This document shows, piece by piece, positions 1 through 8,397 of a stretch of DNA of 51,388 bases (positions are counted from its first letter, which is position 1; each line of letters opens with the position of its first letter). Origin of the DNA: Schlegelella_A sp036496385 (lineage in GTDB: Bacteria; Pseudomonadota; Gammaproteobacteria; Burkholderiales; Burkholderiaceae_C). Below the pieces are notes generated by a model. The model saw only the letters and a program-made list of their open reading frames with translations, made no database searches and was not told the origin of the DNA. The position numbers were made by a program, and so were the translations under genes. The stretch spans positions 1 through 51,388 of the forward strand of contig DASXLD010000021.1 in NCBI GenBank assembly GCA_036496385.1. The letters run 5' to 3'.

Positions 1-162
1 ACCGGCGGCCATCTGCGCCAGGACCTGCCGCCGCTCGTCGACGCGCTCGCCGCGGCCCATCCGGCCGTCGCCATCCGCCTCCATCCGGCCATCGGCGAGC
101 ACGCCGCGGTGAGCGAGGCGATGGCGCGCGCCGCCCTGCTCGCAGCGGGCTTGGGTGAATAA
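1..162 (+). CDS. CbiX/sirohydrochlorin chelatase family protein, C-terminal part (cut by window edge)
   Basis: The first 53 codons form an open frame ending at the TAA at 160-162; the start lies outside the window. The visible peptide begins TGGHLRQDLPPLV and continues with a HPAVAIRLHPAIGEH stretch. This matches the C-terminal half of small CbiX proteins, where a GGH motif supplies a metal-binding His and a PxxGEH segment follows. CbiX/SirB enzymes insert Co or Fe into sirohydrochlorin, in the latter case making sirohaem for sulfite and nitrite reductases. The next gene, 12 nt away on the same strand, is cysB, and a sirohaem role in sulfur assimilation would fit that neighbour. The family call rests on a short fragment and the metal cannot be decided. 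Confidence 0.75.
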   Translation, partial: TGGHLRQDLPPLVDALAAAHPAVAIRLHPAIGEHAAVSEAMARAALLAAGLGE

Positions 163-173
163 TCGTCCGGGCA

Positions 174-1118
174 ATGAACCTCCATCAGTTCAGGTTCGTT
201 CAGGAAGCCGTCCGCCGCGACCTGAACCTGACCGAAACCGCCAAGGCGCTGTTCACCTCGCAGCCCGGCGTCTCGAAGGCCATCCTCGAGCTCGAGGGCG
301 AGCTCGGCGTCGACATCTTCGCCCGCCACGGCAAGCGCCTGCGCAGGGTCACCGAGCCCGGGCGCGAGGTGCTGAAGTCGATCGAGGTGATCATGCGCGA
401 GGTCGGCAACCTGAAGCGGATCGGCGACGAGTTCTCGAAGCAGGACGCCGGAACGCTCTCGATCGCGACGACGCACAGCCAGGCGCGCTACTTCCTGCCC
501 GGGCCGATCGCGCAGATGAGGAAGCGCTTCCCCAAGGTCAACATCAGCCTGCACCAGGGCACGCCCGAGCAAGTCGCGAAGATGGTCTACGAGGAGGTCG
601 CCGACTTCGGCCTCGCGACCGAGTCGCTCGGCGACTTCGCCGATCTCGTGACGCTGCCGTGCTACGCGTGGCAGCACGTTCTCGTGCTGCCGGTCGGCCA
701 TCCGTTGGCGCAGATCGACCGCGTCGCGATCGAGGACCTCGCACCCCTGCCGCTGATCTCGTACCACCCGGCGTTCTCCGGCAGGAAGCGCGTCGATCAG
801 GCGTTCGCGACCCGAAAGCTCGTGCCCAACGTCGTTCTCGAAGCGATCGATGCCGACGTCATCAAGACCTATGTCCGGCTCGGTCTCGGCATCGGCATCG
901 TCGCCGAAGTCGCGATGCGCGAGGAAGGGCCGGGCTCGGACCTGGTGGCGCGCCCGGTCGGCCACCTGTTCGGCCAGAACATCACGCGCATCGCCTTCAA
1001 GCGCGGTGCCTACCTGCGCAACTTCGTCTACGCGTTCGCCGAGATGACGTCGGATCGCCTGACGCGCCCGCTGGTCGAGCGCGCGATGGCCGGCGACGCG
1101 CACGACTACCAGCTCTAG
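174..1118 (+). CDS. cysB: LysR-family transcriptional regulator CysB
   Basis: This 314-aa protein has the LysR layout: an N-terminal winged helix-turn-helix (about residues 1-60, starting MNLHQFRFVQEA) and a two-lobe inducer domain from about residue 90. The segment T99-T100-H101-S102-Q103 followed by ARYFLP is the effector-binding signature of CysB and Cbl, which bind acetylserine or sulfate-type ligands. CysB activates sulfate and thiosulfate uptake and reduction genes. The length is close to the usual 310-325 aa. The ATG at 174 lies 12 nt after a CbiX-type gene, which points to a shared sulfur-assimilation unit. Cbl, a paralogue, is the alternative, but CysB is the usual single copy in betaproteobacteria. 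Confidence 0.9.
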   Translation: MNLHQFRFVQEAVRRDLNLTETAKALFTSQPGVSKAILELEGELGVDIFARHGKRLRRVTEPGREVLKSIEVIMREVGNLKRIGDEFSKQDAGTLSIATTHSQARYFLPGPIAQMRKRFPKVNISLHQGTPEQVAKMVYEEVADFGLATESLGDFADLVTLPCYAWQHVLVLPVGHPLAQIDRVAIEDLAPLPLISYHPAFSGRKRVDQAFATRKLVPNVVLEAIDADVIKTYVRLGLGIGIVAEVAMREEGPGSDLVARPVGHLFGQNITRIAFKRGAYLRNFVYAFAEMTSDRLTRPLVERAMAGDAHDYQL

Positions 1119-1120
1119 CG

Positions 1121-2281
1121 ATGGCTGCTGCCATCCGCATCCCCCAGCTGGCAAGCCGCCTCCCCGACGTCGGCACGACGATCTTCACGGTCATGTCGGC
1201 GCTCGCGCTCGAGCGCGGCGCGGTCAACCTCGGCCAGGGCTTTCCCGACTTCGACTGCGACCCGAAGCTGGTCGACGCCGTCGACGCCGCGATGCGCGCC
1301 GGCCTCAACCAGTACCCGCCGATGACCGGCATTGCGGTCCTGCGCGAGCGCATCGCCACCAAGATCGAAGCGCTCTACGGCCACCGTTACGACCCGGCGT
1401 CGGAGGTCACGGTGACGGCAGGCGCGACGCAGGCCATCCTCACCGCCGTGCTCGCCTTCGTCGGCCCCGGCGACGAAGTCATCGTTCTCGACCCGAGCTA
1501 CGACAGCTACGCGCCCAACGTCGCGCTCGCCGGTGGCCGGCCGGTGCACGTGCCGCTCGTGCCGGGGACGTTCGCCCCGGACTTCGACCGCATCGCTGCC
1601 GCACTCGGGCCGAAGACGCGCGCGATCATCGTCAACTCGCCGCACAACCCGAGCGGGACCGTCTGGTCGGCCGCCGACATGCGCCGCCTCGCCGAGCTGC
1701 TGCGGCCGACCGACGTCGTCGTCATCAGCGACGAGGTCTACGAGCACATGGTCTACGAGGGCGAGCACCCGAGCGCTGCCCGCATCCCCGAGCTCGCGGC
1801 GCGTTCCGTCGTCGTCTCGAGCTTCGGCAAGACCTACCACGTGACCGGCTGGAAGGTCGGCTACGCGACGGCGCCGGCGCCGCTCAGCGCCGAGTTCCGC
1901 AAGGTGCACCAGTTCAACGTCTTCACCGTCAACACGCCGATGCAGCACGGCATCGCGAGCTATCTCGCCGAGCCGGCCCACCACAACTCGCTGGCCGCTT
2001 TCTACCGCGCCAAGCGCGACCGCTTCCGCGCCGGCCTGGCGACGACGCGGTTGCGCCTGCTGCCCTGCCAGGGCACCTACTTCCAGTGCGTCGACTACTC
2101 GGCGGTGAGCGATCTCGGCGACGACGCCTTCTGCCGCTGGCTGACGACCGAGGTCGGCGTCGCGGCGATCCCGCTCTCGGCGTTCTACGCCGATGGCTTC
2201 GACCAGCGCATCGCGCGCTTCTGCTTCGCCAAGAAGGACGAGACACTCGATCTCGCGCTCGACCGCCTGCGCGCGCTCTGA
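1121..2281 (+). CDS. PLP-dependent aminotransferase, methionine aminotransferase (YbdL) type
   Basis: A 386-aa class I/II aminotransferase, starting at the ATG 2 nt after the cysB stop. Fold type I landmarks are in order: NLGQGFPDF near residues 36-44, the NSPHNPSG loop (N176), D204 in the ISDEVYEH segment that contacts the pyridine nitrogen, and K237 in SSFGKTYH, the expected Schiff-base lysine. The GQGFPDF and QYPPMTG wording is typical of the YbdL/kynurenine aminotransferase group. E. coli YbdL transaminates methionine and some aromatic amino acids. The position after cysB would suit a sulfur amino acid role, but that is inference. Substrate cannot be fixed from sequence. An open frame running in from position 155 overlaps cysB in another frame and is not part of this gene. 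Confidence 0.85.
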   Translation: MAAAIRIPQLASRLPDVGTTIFTVMSALALERGAVNLGQGFPDFDCDPKLVDAVDAAMRAGLNQYPPMTGIAVLRERIATKIEALYGHRYDPASEVTVTAGATQAILTAVLAFVGPGDEVIVLDPSYDSYAPNVALAGGRPVHVPLVPGTFAPDFDRIAAALGPKTRAIIVNSPHNPSGTVWSAADMRRLAELLRPTDVVVISDEVYEHMVYEGEHPSAARIPELAARSVVVSSFGKTYHVTGWKVGYATAPAPLSAEFRKVHQFNVFTVNTPMQHGIASYLAEPAHHNSLAAFYRAKRDRFRAGLATTRLRLLPCQGTYFQCVDYSAVSDLGDDAFCRWLTTEVGVAAIPLSAFYADGFDQRIARFCFAKKDETLDLALDRLRAL

Positions 2282-2313
2282 GCGCGGCAAGCCCGCACTG
2301 CGGGCCGTCGTCG

Positions 2314-4188
2314 TCAGCCGGCGCGTCCGCCGGCCGAGCGCCGGATCACCAGCGGCTCGTCGGGCATGTCGGGCCAGCCCGAGACATCGACGTCGACGGC
2401 GTGGCCACCGGCGTCGCGCGGCCACGGTTCGGTCGGCGCATCGTCGAACGGCAGGTAGAGATCGACCGAGCCGTCGGCGGCGTCGGCCTGGCCGGCGAGA
2501 TCGCGCGCGACCGAGTAGAGGAACAGCAGATCACGGCAGCCCGCCAGGTCGAACACGGCATCGCTGCCGCCGCGCCTGAACAGCAGCCGCTCGAGCAGGC
2601 GCATCGCTTCGCTCGGCGTCGTCCAGAGCATCTGGACCTGGGCCATGGTCTCGGCGTGGGCAGCGAGCGACGCCGAGGCGTCGGCGGCATCGTCCCACTC
2701 GGACGCGACGCCCTCGAATTGCTCACCGTGCTCGCTGCGGGCGCGCTCGAACGCGCCGCGCTGATCGCGGCGGCGGTGGATCTCGAGCAGATGCAAAAAG
2801 GGCAGCGGACAGCCGTCGCGATGGTCGCGCAGATGCGCATTCAGCAGCGCGGCGGCTGCGTCGTCCTGGCCGAGGACGGCGAAGAACTCGGCCTGCTGCT
2901 CGAGATCGAGCAGGTCTTCCATCGGCGACCACGCCGAAGCCGCCGACGCCTGCGCGGTATTCGCCGACGCCTGCTCGCGCGCCATGCGCGCGTAGTGCGA
3001 CTGCGGTGCCAGCACCGTCGTCACCTCGAGACCGCCGATCGACGCCGGCGCCGTCACCGGCACGAGGCTCTGCGGAGCTTCGTCCCAGCCCGAAGGCGGT
3101 TGACTGACGCGCGGGGTCTTCGGGTCGGCCTCGGCGGCGGCGGCGGCAGCGGCTGCTGCAGCCGGGGCGGCGGCCTCGCGCAACTGGCGCGCATTCGCCT
3201 CCAACCAGCGGGCGTTGCGCCGCTGGCGCGGCCGCAAAGCCCAGAACGCCCACGCCAGGACGGCGAAGAACAGCATGCCGATCGCGAGCACGTAGACCAG
3301 CCCGTTCGCGTAGCGCTCGCCTTCTGCGTCGCGCAAGCGCGCCTGGACCGCGCCGAGCGTCTTCTGCTGCGCCTGCGACTCGCCTCGCAGCCGCGCGAGC
3401 AGGGTCTCGAGGCCGTCGATCCGCGCCCGCTCCGCTGCGCCCATCGCCGACGCGGCGTCGGCGGCCGGCACGGCGTCGGCCGGCGTCGCGGTGGCGACCT
3501 GCGTCGCTGCCGCCGGCGCCGGCGCGCTCGCGATCGGCGCCGGCGCTCGTGCCTGCAGGACGGGCGCTGGATCGAGACGAAGGCGCGGACGAGCGGCAGC
3601 GGCTGGCGCCGTGCTTGCCGCCAGCGTCTTGTCGTGGCGCTTGCGCGCCGCGGCGGCGACCTGCGCCACCGGCGCCTCGTCGCGTTGCCGCGCCTTTTCG
3701 CGTCCGCCCCGACGCGTCGCGGCGTTGACGATGTCGACCAGCGGCGCCACCTGCGGATCGACGCGCTGCGGCGTGAAGTCGTCGCCGGCGCTCGCGAGGT
3801 GCAGCGTCGGCGGATCGACGAAGGCGACGAATCGGCGCGACATCCGCGACAGGCAACCGACCGTGACGTCGATCGTGACCACCGGTTCGTCGATCGCGGA
3901 ACGCGTCGTCACGCGAACGCGACGATCGCCGGGGCGAGGACCGTTCTCGATCGTCGCCCGAACCTGCTCCGGCGCCAGCCTGGCATCGCCGACGCGCACC
4001 TCGGCGGCAACGCACTCGCGCGCTGGCATCTCGTCGTTGTCGACCGCGAGCTGCGCCGAGAAGTCGAGCGGCGCGCCGAGCGTGGTCGATGTCACGCCGC
4101 GACCGAAGCCGATCGCCTGTGCGGCAGGGACCGCGAGCAGCAGGAGCGCGGCGCCAAGGAACGCGGACGGGAGCAGGACTCTGCGCAT
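2314..4188 (-). CDS. FimV-like inner-membrane protein
   Basis: This 624-aa reverse-strand protein starts with a signal peptide (about 1-25, MRRVLLPSAF through AAQA). A periplasmic domain at about 26-125 begins GFGRGVTSTTLGAPLDF and resembles the FimV N-terminal domain, including paired Cys (C59, C112). An Ala/Pro-rich linker follows, then a coiled coil (about 250-291), one membrane span (about 296-318) and a cytoplasmic Ala-rich stretch. The C-terminal part has the helical EQQAEFFAVLGQDDAAAALL pattern common in betaproteobacterial FimV homologues. FimV proteins organise type IV pili, type II secretion or polar proteins. No LysM motif was seen and no pilus genes are nearby, so the partner system is unknown. 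It converges on the aminotransferase, with 32 nt between them. Confidence 0.7.
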   Translation of the reverse strand: MRRVLLPSAFLGAALLLLAVPAAQAIGFGRGVTSTTLGAPLDFSAQLAVDNDEMPARECVAAEVRVGDARLAPEQVRATIENGPRPGDRRVRVTTRSAIDEPVVTIDVTVGCLSRMSRRFVAFVDPPTLHLASAGDDFTPQRVDPQVAPLVDIVNAATRRGGREKARQRDEAPVAQVAAAARKRHDKTLAASTAPAAAARPRLRLDPAPVLQARAPAPIASAPAPAAATQVATATPADAVPAADAASAMGAAERARIDGLETLLARLRGESQAQQKTLGAVQARLRDAEGERYANGLVYVLAIGMLFFAVLAWAFWALRPRQRRNARWLEANARQLREAAAPAAAAAAAAAAEADPKTPRVSQPPSGWDEAPQSLVPVTAPASIGGLEVTTVLAPQSHYARMAREQASANTAQASAASAWSPMEDLLDLEQQAEFFAVLGQDDAAAALLNAHLRDHRDGCPLPFLHLLEIHRRRDQRGAFERARSEHGEQFEGVASEWDDAADASASLAAHAETMAQVQMLWTTPSEAMRLLERLLFRRGGSDAVFDLAGCRDLLFLYSVARDLAGQADAADGSVDLYLPFDDAPTEPWPRDAGGHAVDVDVSGWPDMPDEPLVIRRSAGGRAG

Positions 4189-4345
4189 CGGAACAGGTCA
4201 AAACCGGTTCGATTCACTCTAGCACCGGGGTAGTGCATCGGCGCTCGTGCGCAGCCTTCGTGCGACATCGTCGCGTGACACAATTCCGGCCGATGGGAAG
4301 CATGTGTTCCGCAGCTGCGCGCGAGCCGCGCGCGAGGTCGCCGCG

Positions 4346-5125
4346 ATGCCCTCGGAGCTCCTGACCGAACGGCGCGGCACGACGCTCGTGCTGACGATCA
4401 GCGACCCGCCGACGCGCAATACCTTGTCGGCGCAGGTGATCGCGGCCGGCATCGAGGCGCTCGGTGTCGCCGAGGCGAGCCCCGAGATCCGTTGTGTCGT
4501 CGTCCAAGGCGCCGGCGCGCACTTCTGTGCCGGCGGCAACGTGCAAGGCCTGATCGAGCGGCGCGCCGCCGGCGAGGCGGTGCAGCGCCGCATGCTCGAG
4601 GACCTGCACCGCTGGATCGAGACGATGGCGAGCTATCCGAAGCCGCTGATCGCCGCCGTCGAAGGCGCTGCAGCAGGCGCCGGCTTCTCGCTCGCGCTCG
4701 CCTGCGACCTGATCGTCGCGGCGTCCGACGCGCGCTTCGTGATGTCGCACGCCAAGCTCGGCCTGTCGCCCGACGGCGGCGCGAGCGCGCGGCTCGCCGA
4801 AGCGCTGCCGCCGGCGCTCGTCAAGCAGATCCTGTGGCTCGCCGAGCCGGTTTCGGCGGCGACCCTGCATGAGCGCGGCCTGGTCGCGCTGGTGAGCTTG
4901 CCGGGCAGCGCGCTCGCCGACGCGCTGATCCTCGCCGAGCGGCTCGCCGCCCTTGCCCCCGGTGCGATCGCAAGCGTCAAGGACCTGATCTCGCAGGCAC
5001 CGCGCCGCGCGCTCGTCGAGCAGCTCGCCGCCGAGCGCGATCAGCTGCTCGCGAACCTGTTCGGCGCCGACGGTGCCGAGGGGCTGCAGGCCTTCGTCGA
5101 GAAGCGCGCGCCGCGCTTTTCCTGA
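4346..5125 (+). CDS. Enoyl-CoA hydratase/isomerase family protein, PaaG-like active site
   Basis: A 259-aa crotonase-fold protein; the ATG at 4346 begins the conserved domain, and upstream in-frame starts would add non-homologous residues. The oxyanion-hole segments are present (HFCAGGN near 59-65; GAAAGAGFSLALACD near 108-121). Both Glu residues needed for water addition in true enoyl-CoA hydratases are missing: S115 replaces the first, and the second falls in MSHAKLG without a Glu. An Asp follows instead (D143 in LSPDGG), as in PaaG, which isomerises enoyl/oxepin-CoA esters. A double-bond isomerase is therefore likelier than a hydratase. It lies upstream of a Crp/Fnr regulator, a kinase and an acyl-CoA dehydrogenase on the same strand, consistent with acyl-CoA catabolism. 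Confidence 0.8.
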   Translation: MPSELLTERRGTTLVLTISDPPTRNTLSAQVIAAGIEALGVAEASPEIRCVVVQGAGAHFCAGGNVQGLIERRAAGEAVQRRMLEDLHRWIETMASYPKPLIAAVEGAAAGAGFSLALACDLIVAASDARFVMSHAKLGLSPDGGASARLAEALPPALVKQILWLAEPVSAATLHERGLVALVSLPGSALADALILAERLAALAPGAIASVKDLISQAPRRALVEQLAAERDQLLANLFGADGAEGLQAFVEKRAPRFS

Positions 5126-5166
5126 GGCCGCCGCGACGCGTCGCACTGTCACCTGAGCGACCGGCC

Positions 5167-5871
5167 GTGCATCGCCCCGTTCTTACAATCGAAGAGCAGT
5201 CGAACATCGAGTCCGGGTCTTGGTTTTGCAGACTTTCCGCGCCGCTGCGCGAGGCGATCCTGGCGCGTGCGGTGGTGCGCCGCATCGACGACGGCGCCCT
5301 GCTCTCGACGCGCGGCGCCGAGGCCGAGGAATGGTGTGGCGTCGCGCGCGGCGCCGTGCGCGTCAGCTCGGTCTCGCTCGCAGGCAAGCAGGTCACGCTC
5401 ACCTACGTCGAGCCCGGCACCTGGTTCGGCGACATCGCCCTGTTCGACGGCATGCCACGCACGCACGACGCCCACGGCCACGGCGCGACGACGCTGCTCG
5501 TCGTCCGCAAGCCCGACTTCAAGGAGCTGCTCTCGCTTCACGTCGAGCTCTACGAAGCGTTGCTGCGCCTCAACTGCCGGCGCCTGCGTCTCCTCTTCGA
5601 CACCGTCGAGGACCTGAACACGCTGCCGCTGTCGGCGCGGCTCGCCAAGCAGATCCTGCTGCTCGCGCGCAGCTATGGCGTCCAGCAGGGCGACGAGATC
5701 CGCGTCGGCCTGCAGCTCGCGCAGGAAGACATCGCCCAGCTTCTCGGCGCTTCGCGCCAGCGCGTCAACCAGGAATTGAAGGGGTTCGAGCGCGAGGGCG
5801 CGGTGCGGATCGAGCCGACCCGGCTGGTCGTCCTCTCGAAGGACAAGCTGCTCGCGATCGCCAACGGCTGA
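5167..5871 (+). CDS. Crp/Fnr-family transcriptional regulator
   Basis: A 234-aa regulator with an N-terminal cyclic-nucleotide-binding-type beta barrel (about residues 20-120; GTWFGDIALFDGMPRTHDA marks the phosphate-binding cassette region) and a C-terminal winged helix. The HTH reads AQEDIAQLLGASRQRVNQEL near 180-200. The cassette GDIALFDGMPRTHDA keeps the Gly-x-x-x-Leu-like turn but has His-Asp where cAMP-binding CRP has Arg-Thr/Ser-Ala, so the ligand may differ. No N-terminal Fnr cysteine cluster is visible. The start used is GTG at 5167. It sits 41 nt after the crotonase gene and 53 nt before the kinase gene and may control this acyl-CoA gene group, which is inferred from position only. 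Confidence 0.85.
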   Translation: MHRPVLTIEEQSNIESGSWFCRLSAPLREAILARAVVRRIDDGALLSTRGAEAEEWCGVARGAVRVSSVSLAGKQVTLTYVEPGTWFGDIALFDGMPRTHDAHGHGATTLLVVRKPDFKELLSLHVELYEALLRLNCRRLRLLFDTVEDLNTLPLSARLAKQILLLARSYGVQQGDEIRVGLQLAQEDIAQLLGASRQRVNQELKGFEREGAVRIEPTRLVVLSKDKLLAIANG

Positions 5872-5924
5872 CTCGGGGTCGGCGCCACTTGCGGCGTCGC
5901 TGGCTGCGCCTTCCAATCGTCGTC

Positions 5925-7019
5925 ATGAGCACCCCAGAAGCCAACACCGGCACCAAGCCGGTCGCCGAGTCGCACGCCTTCGACGTCGCCGCGCTCGAGC
6001 GCTACCTCGTCGCCAGCCTGCCGGGATTCGCCGGCCCGCTCGCGGTCGAGCAATTCAAGGGCGGCCAGTCGAACCCGACCTACCAGCTGCTGACACCGGC
6101 ACGCGCCTACGTCATGCGCTCCAAGCCCGGGCCGGCGTCGAAGCTGCTGCCTTCTGCGCACGCGGTCGAGCGCGAGTTCGCGGTCATGCGCGCGCTCGCT
6201 GACACCGCAGTGCCGGTGCCGCGCATGCATGTCCTGTGCGAGGACGAGAGCGTCATCGGCCGCGCCTTCTACGTGATGGAGTTCGTCGACGGCCGCGTCC
6301 TCTGGGACCAATCGCTGCCGGCGCTCGCACCGGCCGAACGGAGCGCGGTCTACGACGAGATGAACCGCGTCATCGCCGCGCTCCACTCGGTCGAGCCGGC
6401 CAGCGTCAGCCTCGCGAGCTACGGCAAGCCGGGCAACTACTTCGAGCGCCAGATCGGCCGCTGGACCAAGCAGTACCAGGCGTCGATCACCGAGCCGATC
6501 GAGGCGATGGACCGGTTGATCGAATGGCTGCCGGCGCACATCCCGGCAAGCGCGCGCGACGATTCGCAGGTCAGCATCGTGCACGGCGACTACCGCCTCG
6601 ACAACCTCGTCTTCGCCGCAGAGGAGCCGCGGATCGCCGCCGTCCTCGACTGGGAGCTCTCGACGCTCGGCCATCCGCTCGCCGACTTCAGCTACCACTG
6701 CATGTCGTGGCACATCGTCCCCGGCGGCGGCCATGGCGCGCGCGGCATCGGCGGGCTCGACCACAAGGCGCTCGGCATCCCGACCGAACGCGAGTACGTG
6801 CGCCGCTATTGCGAGCGGACCGGGCGCGGCGATCCGGACGCGGTGATGGCCGACTGGAACTTCTATCTCGCCTACAACCTGTTCCGGATCACCGGCATCC
6901 TGCAAGGGATCGCCAAGCGCGTCGAGACCGGCACCGCGTCGAGCGCGCAGGCGCGGCAGTCGGCGGCCGGTGCACGGCCGCTCGCCGAGATGGGCTGGCG
7001 CATCGCCCGGCAAAGCTGA
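5925..7019 (+). CDS. Aminoglycoside-phosphotransferase-fold kinase, ACAD10/11 N-terminal or LvaA type
   Basis: A 364-aa APH-fold protein starting at the ATG at 5925. It has a nucleotide-binding lobe with FKGGQSNPTY (about 44-53), the catalytic loop HGDYRLDN (220-227) and the metal-binding Asp in LDWELSTLGHPLAD (D242). This layout is the same as the N-terminal half of animal ACAD10/ACAD11 and as Pseudomonas LvaA. LvaA phosphorylates the 4-hydroxy group of 4-hydroxyvaleryl-CoA during levulinate breakdown. The next gene, 40 nt downstream, encodes the acyl-CoA dehydrogenase half. The pair is therefore likely to act on 4-hydroxyacyl-CoA esters, by phosphorylation and then phosphate elimination. 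Antibiotic resistance is not implied. The exact substrate is unknown. Confidence 0.82.
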   Translation: MSTPEANTGTKPVAESHAFDVAALERYLVASLPGFAGPLAVEQFKGGQSNPTYQLLTPARAYVMRSKPGPASKLLPSAHAVEREFAVMRALADTAVPVPRMHVLCEDESVIGRAFYVMEFVDGRVLWDQSLPALAPAERSAVYDEMNRVIAALHSVEPASVSLASYGKPGNYFERQIGRWTKQYQASITEPIEAMDRLIEWLPAHIPASARDDSQVSIVHGDYRLDNLVFAAEEPRIAAVLDWELSTLGHPLADFSYHCMSWHIVPGGGHGARGIGGLDHKALGIPTEREYVRRYCERTGRGDPDAVMADWNFYLAYNLFRITGILQGIAKRVETGTASSAQARQSAAGARPLAEMGWRIARQS

Positions 7020-7059
7020 CGGCGAAGGCGCCGCTTTCCTTCACCAACGAAAGACGACC

Positions 7060-8301
7060 ATGGACTTCGAATACTCGGCCCAGACGAAGGAACTCCAGGC
7101 GCAAGTGCAGCGCTTCATGGACGAGCACATCTATCCCGCGGAGAAGCGCTACGACGACGAGCTCGAAGCCAACACCAAGGCCGGCAAGCGCTGGACACCG
7201 CTGCAGACGATCGAGCAGCTGAAGCCGAAGGCGCGCGCGCAGGGGCTGTGGAACCTGTTCCTGCCGCCGACCGCCGGCGGCAAGGGCTCGAAGGAAAGCG
7301 GCCGCGACTTCGGCCTTTCGAACAGCGACTACGCGCCGCTCGCCGAGATCATGGGCCGCGTGCCGTGGTCGAGCGAGGTCTTCAACTGCTCGGCGCCCGA
7401 CACCGGCAACATGGAGACGATCGAACGCTACGGCTCGCCCGAGCTGAAGAAGCAGTGGCTCGAGCCGCTCCTCGACGGCAAGATCAGGAGCGCCTTCGCG
7501 ATGACCGAGCCCGCGGTCGCGTCGTCGGACGCGACCAACATCGAAGCGCGCATCGAGCGTCGCGGCGACGAGTACGTCATCAATGGCCGCAAGTGGTGGA
7601 CGAGCGGCGCCGGCGATCCGCGCTGCAAAGTCTTCGTCTTCATGGGCAAGACCGACCTCGACGCCCCGCGCCACTCGCAGCAGTCGATGGTGCTCGTGCC
7701 GGCCGAGACGAAGGGGATCACGATCATGCGCGCGCTCAACGTCTTCGGCTACGACGACGCACCGCACGGCCACATGGAGGTCGACTTCAAGGACGTGCGG
7801 GTGCCGACCGCGAACATCCTGCTCGGCGAAGGACGTGGCTTCGAGATCGCCCAAGGCCGCCTCGGCCCGGGCCGCATCCACCACTGCATGCGCCTCGTCG
7901 GCCTCGCCGAGCGCTCGCTCGAGCTGATGTGCAAGCGGGCGTCGAGCCGGGTCGCCTTTGGGCGCACCGTCGCCGAGCAGGGCGTGACGCGCGAGCGCAT
8001 CGCCGAGGCGCGCTGCCAGATCGACATGGCGCGGCTGCTGACGCTGAAGACGGCGTGGATGATGGACGTCGCCGGCAACAAGGCAGCCAAGTCGGAGATC
8101 GCGATGATCAAGGTCGTCGCGCCCAACATGGCGTGCCGGGTGATCGACTGGGCGATGCAGGTGCACGGCGGCGGCGGCGTCTCCGACGACTTTCCGCTCG
8201 CCGGCTTCTACGCCGGCGCGCGGACGCTCCGCTTCGCCGACGGACCCGACGAGGTGCACCGCAACGCGATCGCGAAGATGGAGCTGGGGCGGCACGCATA
8301 G
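7060..8301 (+). CDS. Acyl-CoA dehydrogenase, ACAD10/11 C-terminal or LvaC-like
   Basis: A 413-aa flavoprotein beginning MDFEYSAQTKELQAQVQRFM. It has the three acyl-CoA dehydrogenase parts: an N-terminal helical domain, the beta domain with the signature FAMTEPAVASSDATN (near 146-160) and RKWWTSGAGDP, and a C-terminal helical domain with QVHGGGGVSDDFPLA. The end reads RFADGPDEVHRNAIAK, as in ACAD10/11 homologues. The upstream kinase gene encodes what in animals is the N-terminal half of the same polypeptide. This enzyme may remove phosphate from 4-phosphoacyl-CoA or carry out alpha,beta-dehydrogenation; sequence alone does not decide. A strong double-hairpin terminator follows about 50 nt after the stop. 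Confidence 0.88.
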   Translation: MDFEYSAQTKELQAQVQRFMDEHIYPAEKRYDDELEANTKAGKRWTPLQTIEQLKPKARAQGLWNLFLPPTAGGKGSKESGRDFGLSNSDYAPLAEIMGRVPWSSEVFNCSAPDTGNMETIERYGSPELKKQWLEPLLDGKIRSAFAMTEPAVASSDATNIEARIERRGDEYVINGRKWWTSGAGDPRCKVFVFMGKTDLDAPRHSQQSMVLVPAETKGITIMRALNVFGYDDAPHGHMEVDFKDVRVPTANILLGEGRGFEIAQGRLGPGRIHHCMRLVGLAERSLELMCKRASSRVAFGRTVAEQGVTRERIAEARCQIDMARLLTLKTAWMMDVAGNKAAKSEIAMIKVVAPNMACRVIDWAMQVHGGGGVSDDFPLAGFYAGARTLRFADGPDEVHRNAIAKMELGRHA

Positions 8302-8350
8302 CGTGCCTCCCCAGCTCTGCTGACAGGGCTGCTCCCACCCCAGCTTCGCT

Positions 8351-8397
8351 CCCCTCCCTCCGAGAGGGAGGGGCGGGCTCCTACGGAGCCCCTTTTT
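8351..8397 (+). terminator. Double-hairpin rho-independent terminator after the acyl-CoA dehydrogenase gene
   Basis: Two adjacent perfect hairpins are present. The first has 10-bp arms (8351-8360 and 8364-8373) around CGA. The second has arms GGGCTCC (8375-8381) and GGAGCCC (8385-8391) around TAC, followed by C and TTTTT (8393-8397). The second is a classical intrinsic terminator for forward transcription. It overlaps the last codons and stop of the reverse-strand gene at 8381-9124. Confidence 0.8.

Noticed and set aside
155..1120. A long open frame that enters the aminotransferase gene from upstream, suggesting a fusion protein
   Set aside because: Up to 1120 it lies over cysB in another frame and encodes an Arg-rich, low-complexity peptide. 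The aminotransferase has its own ATG at 1121.
5925..7019. Aminoglycoside resistance gene
   Set aside because: The APH fold is shared by many metabolic kinases; the sequence and the neighbouring acyl-CoA dehydrogenase match ACAD10/11 or LvaA-type kinases.
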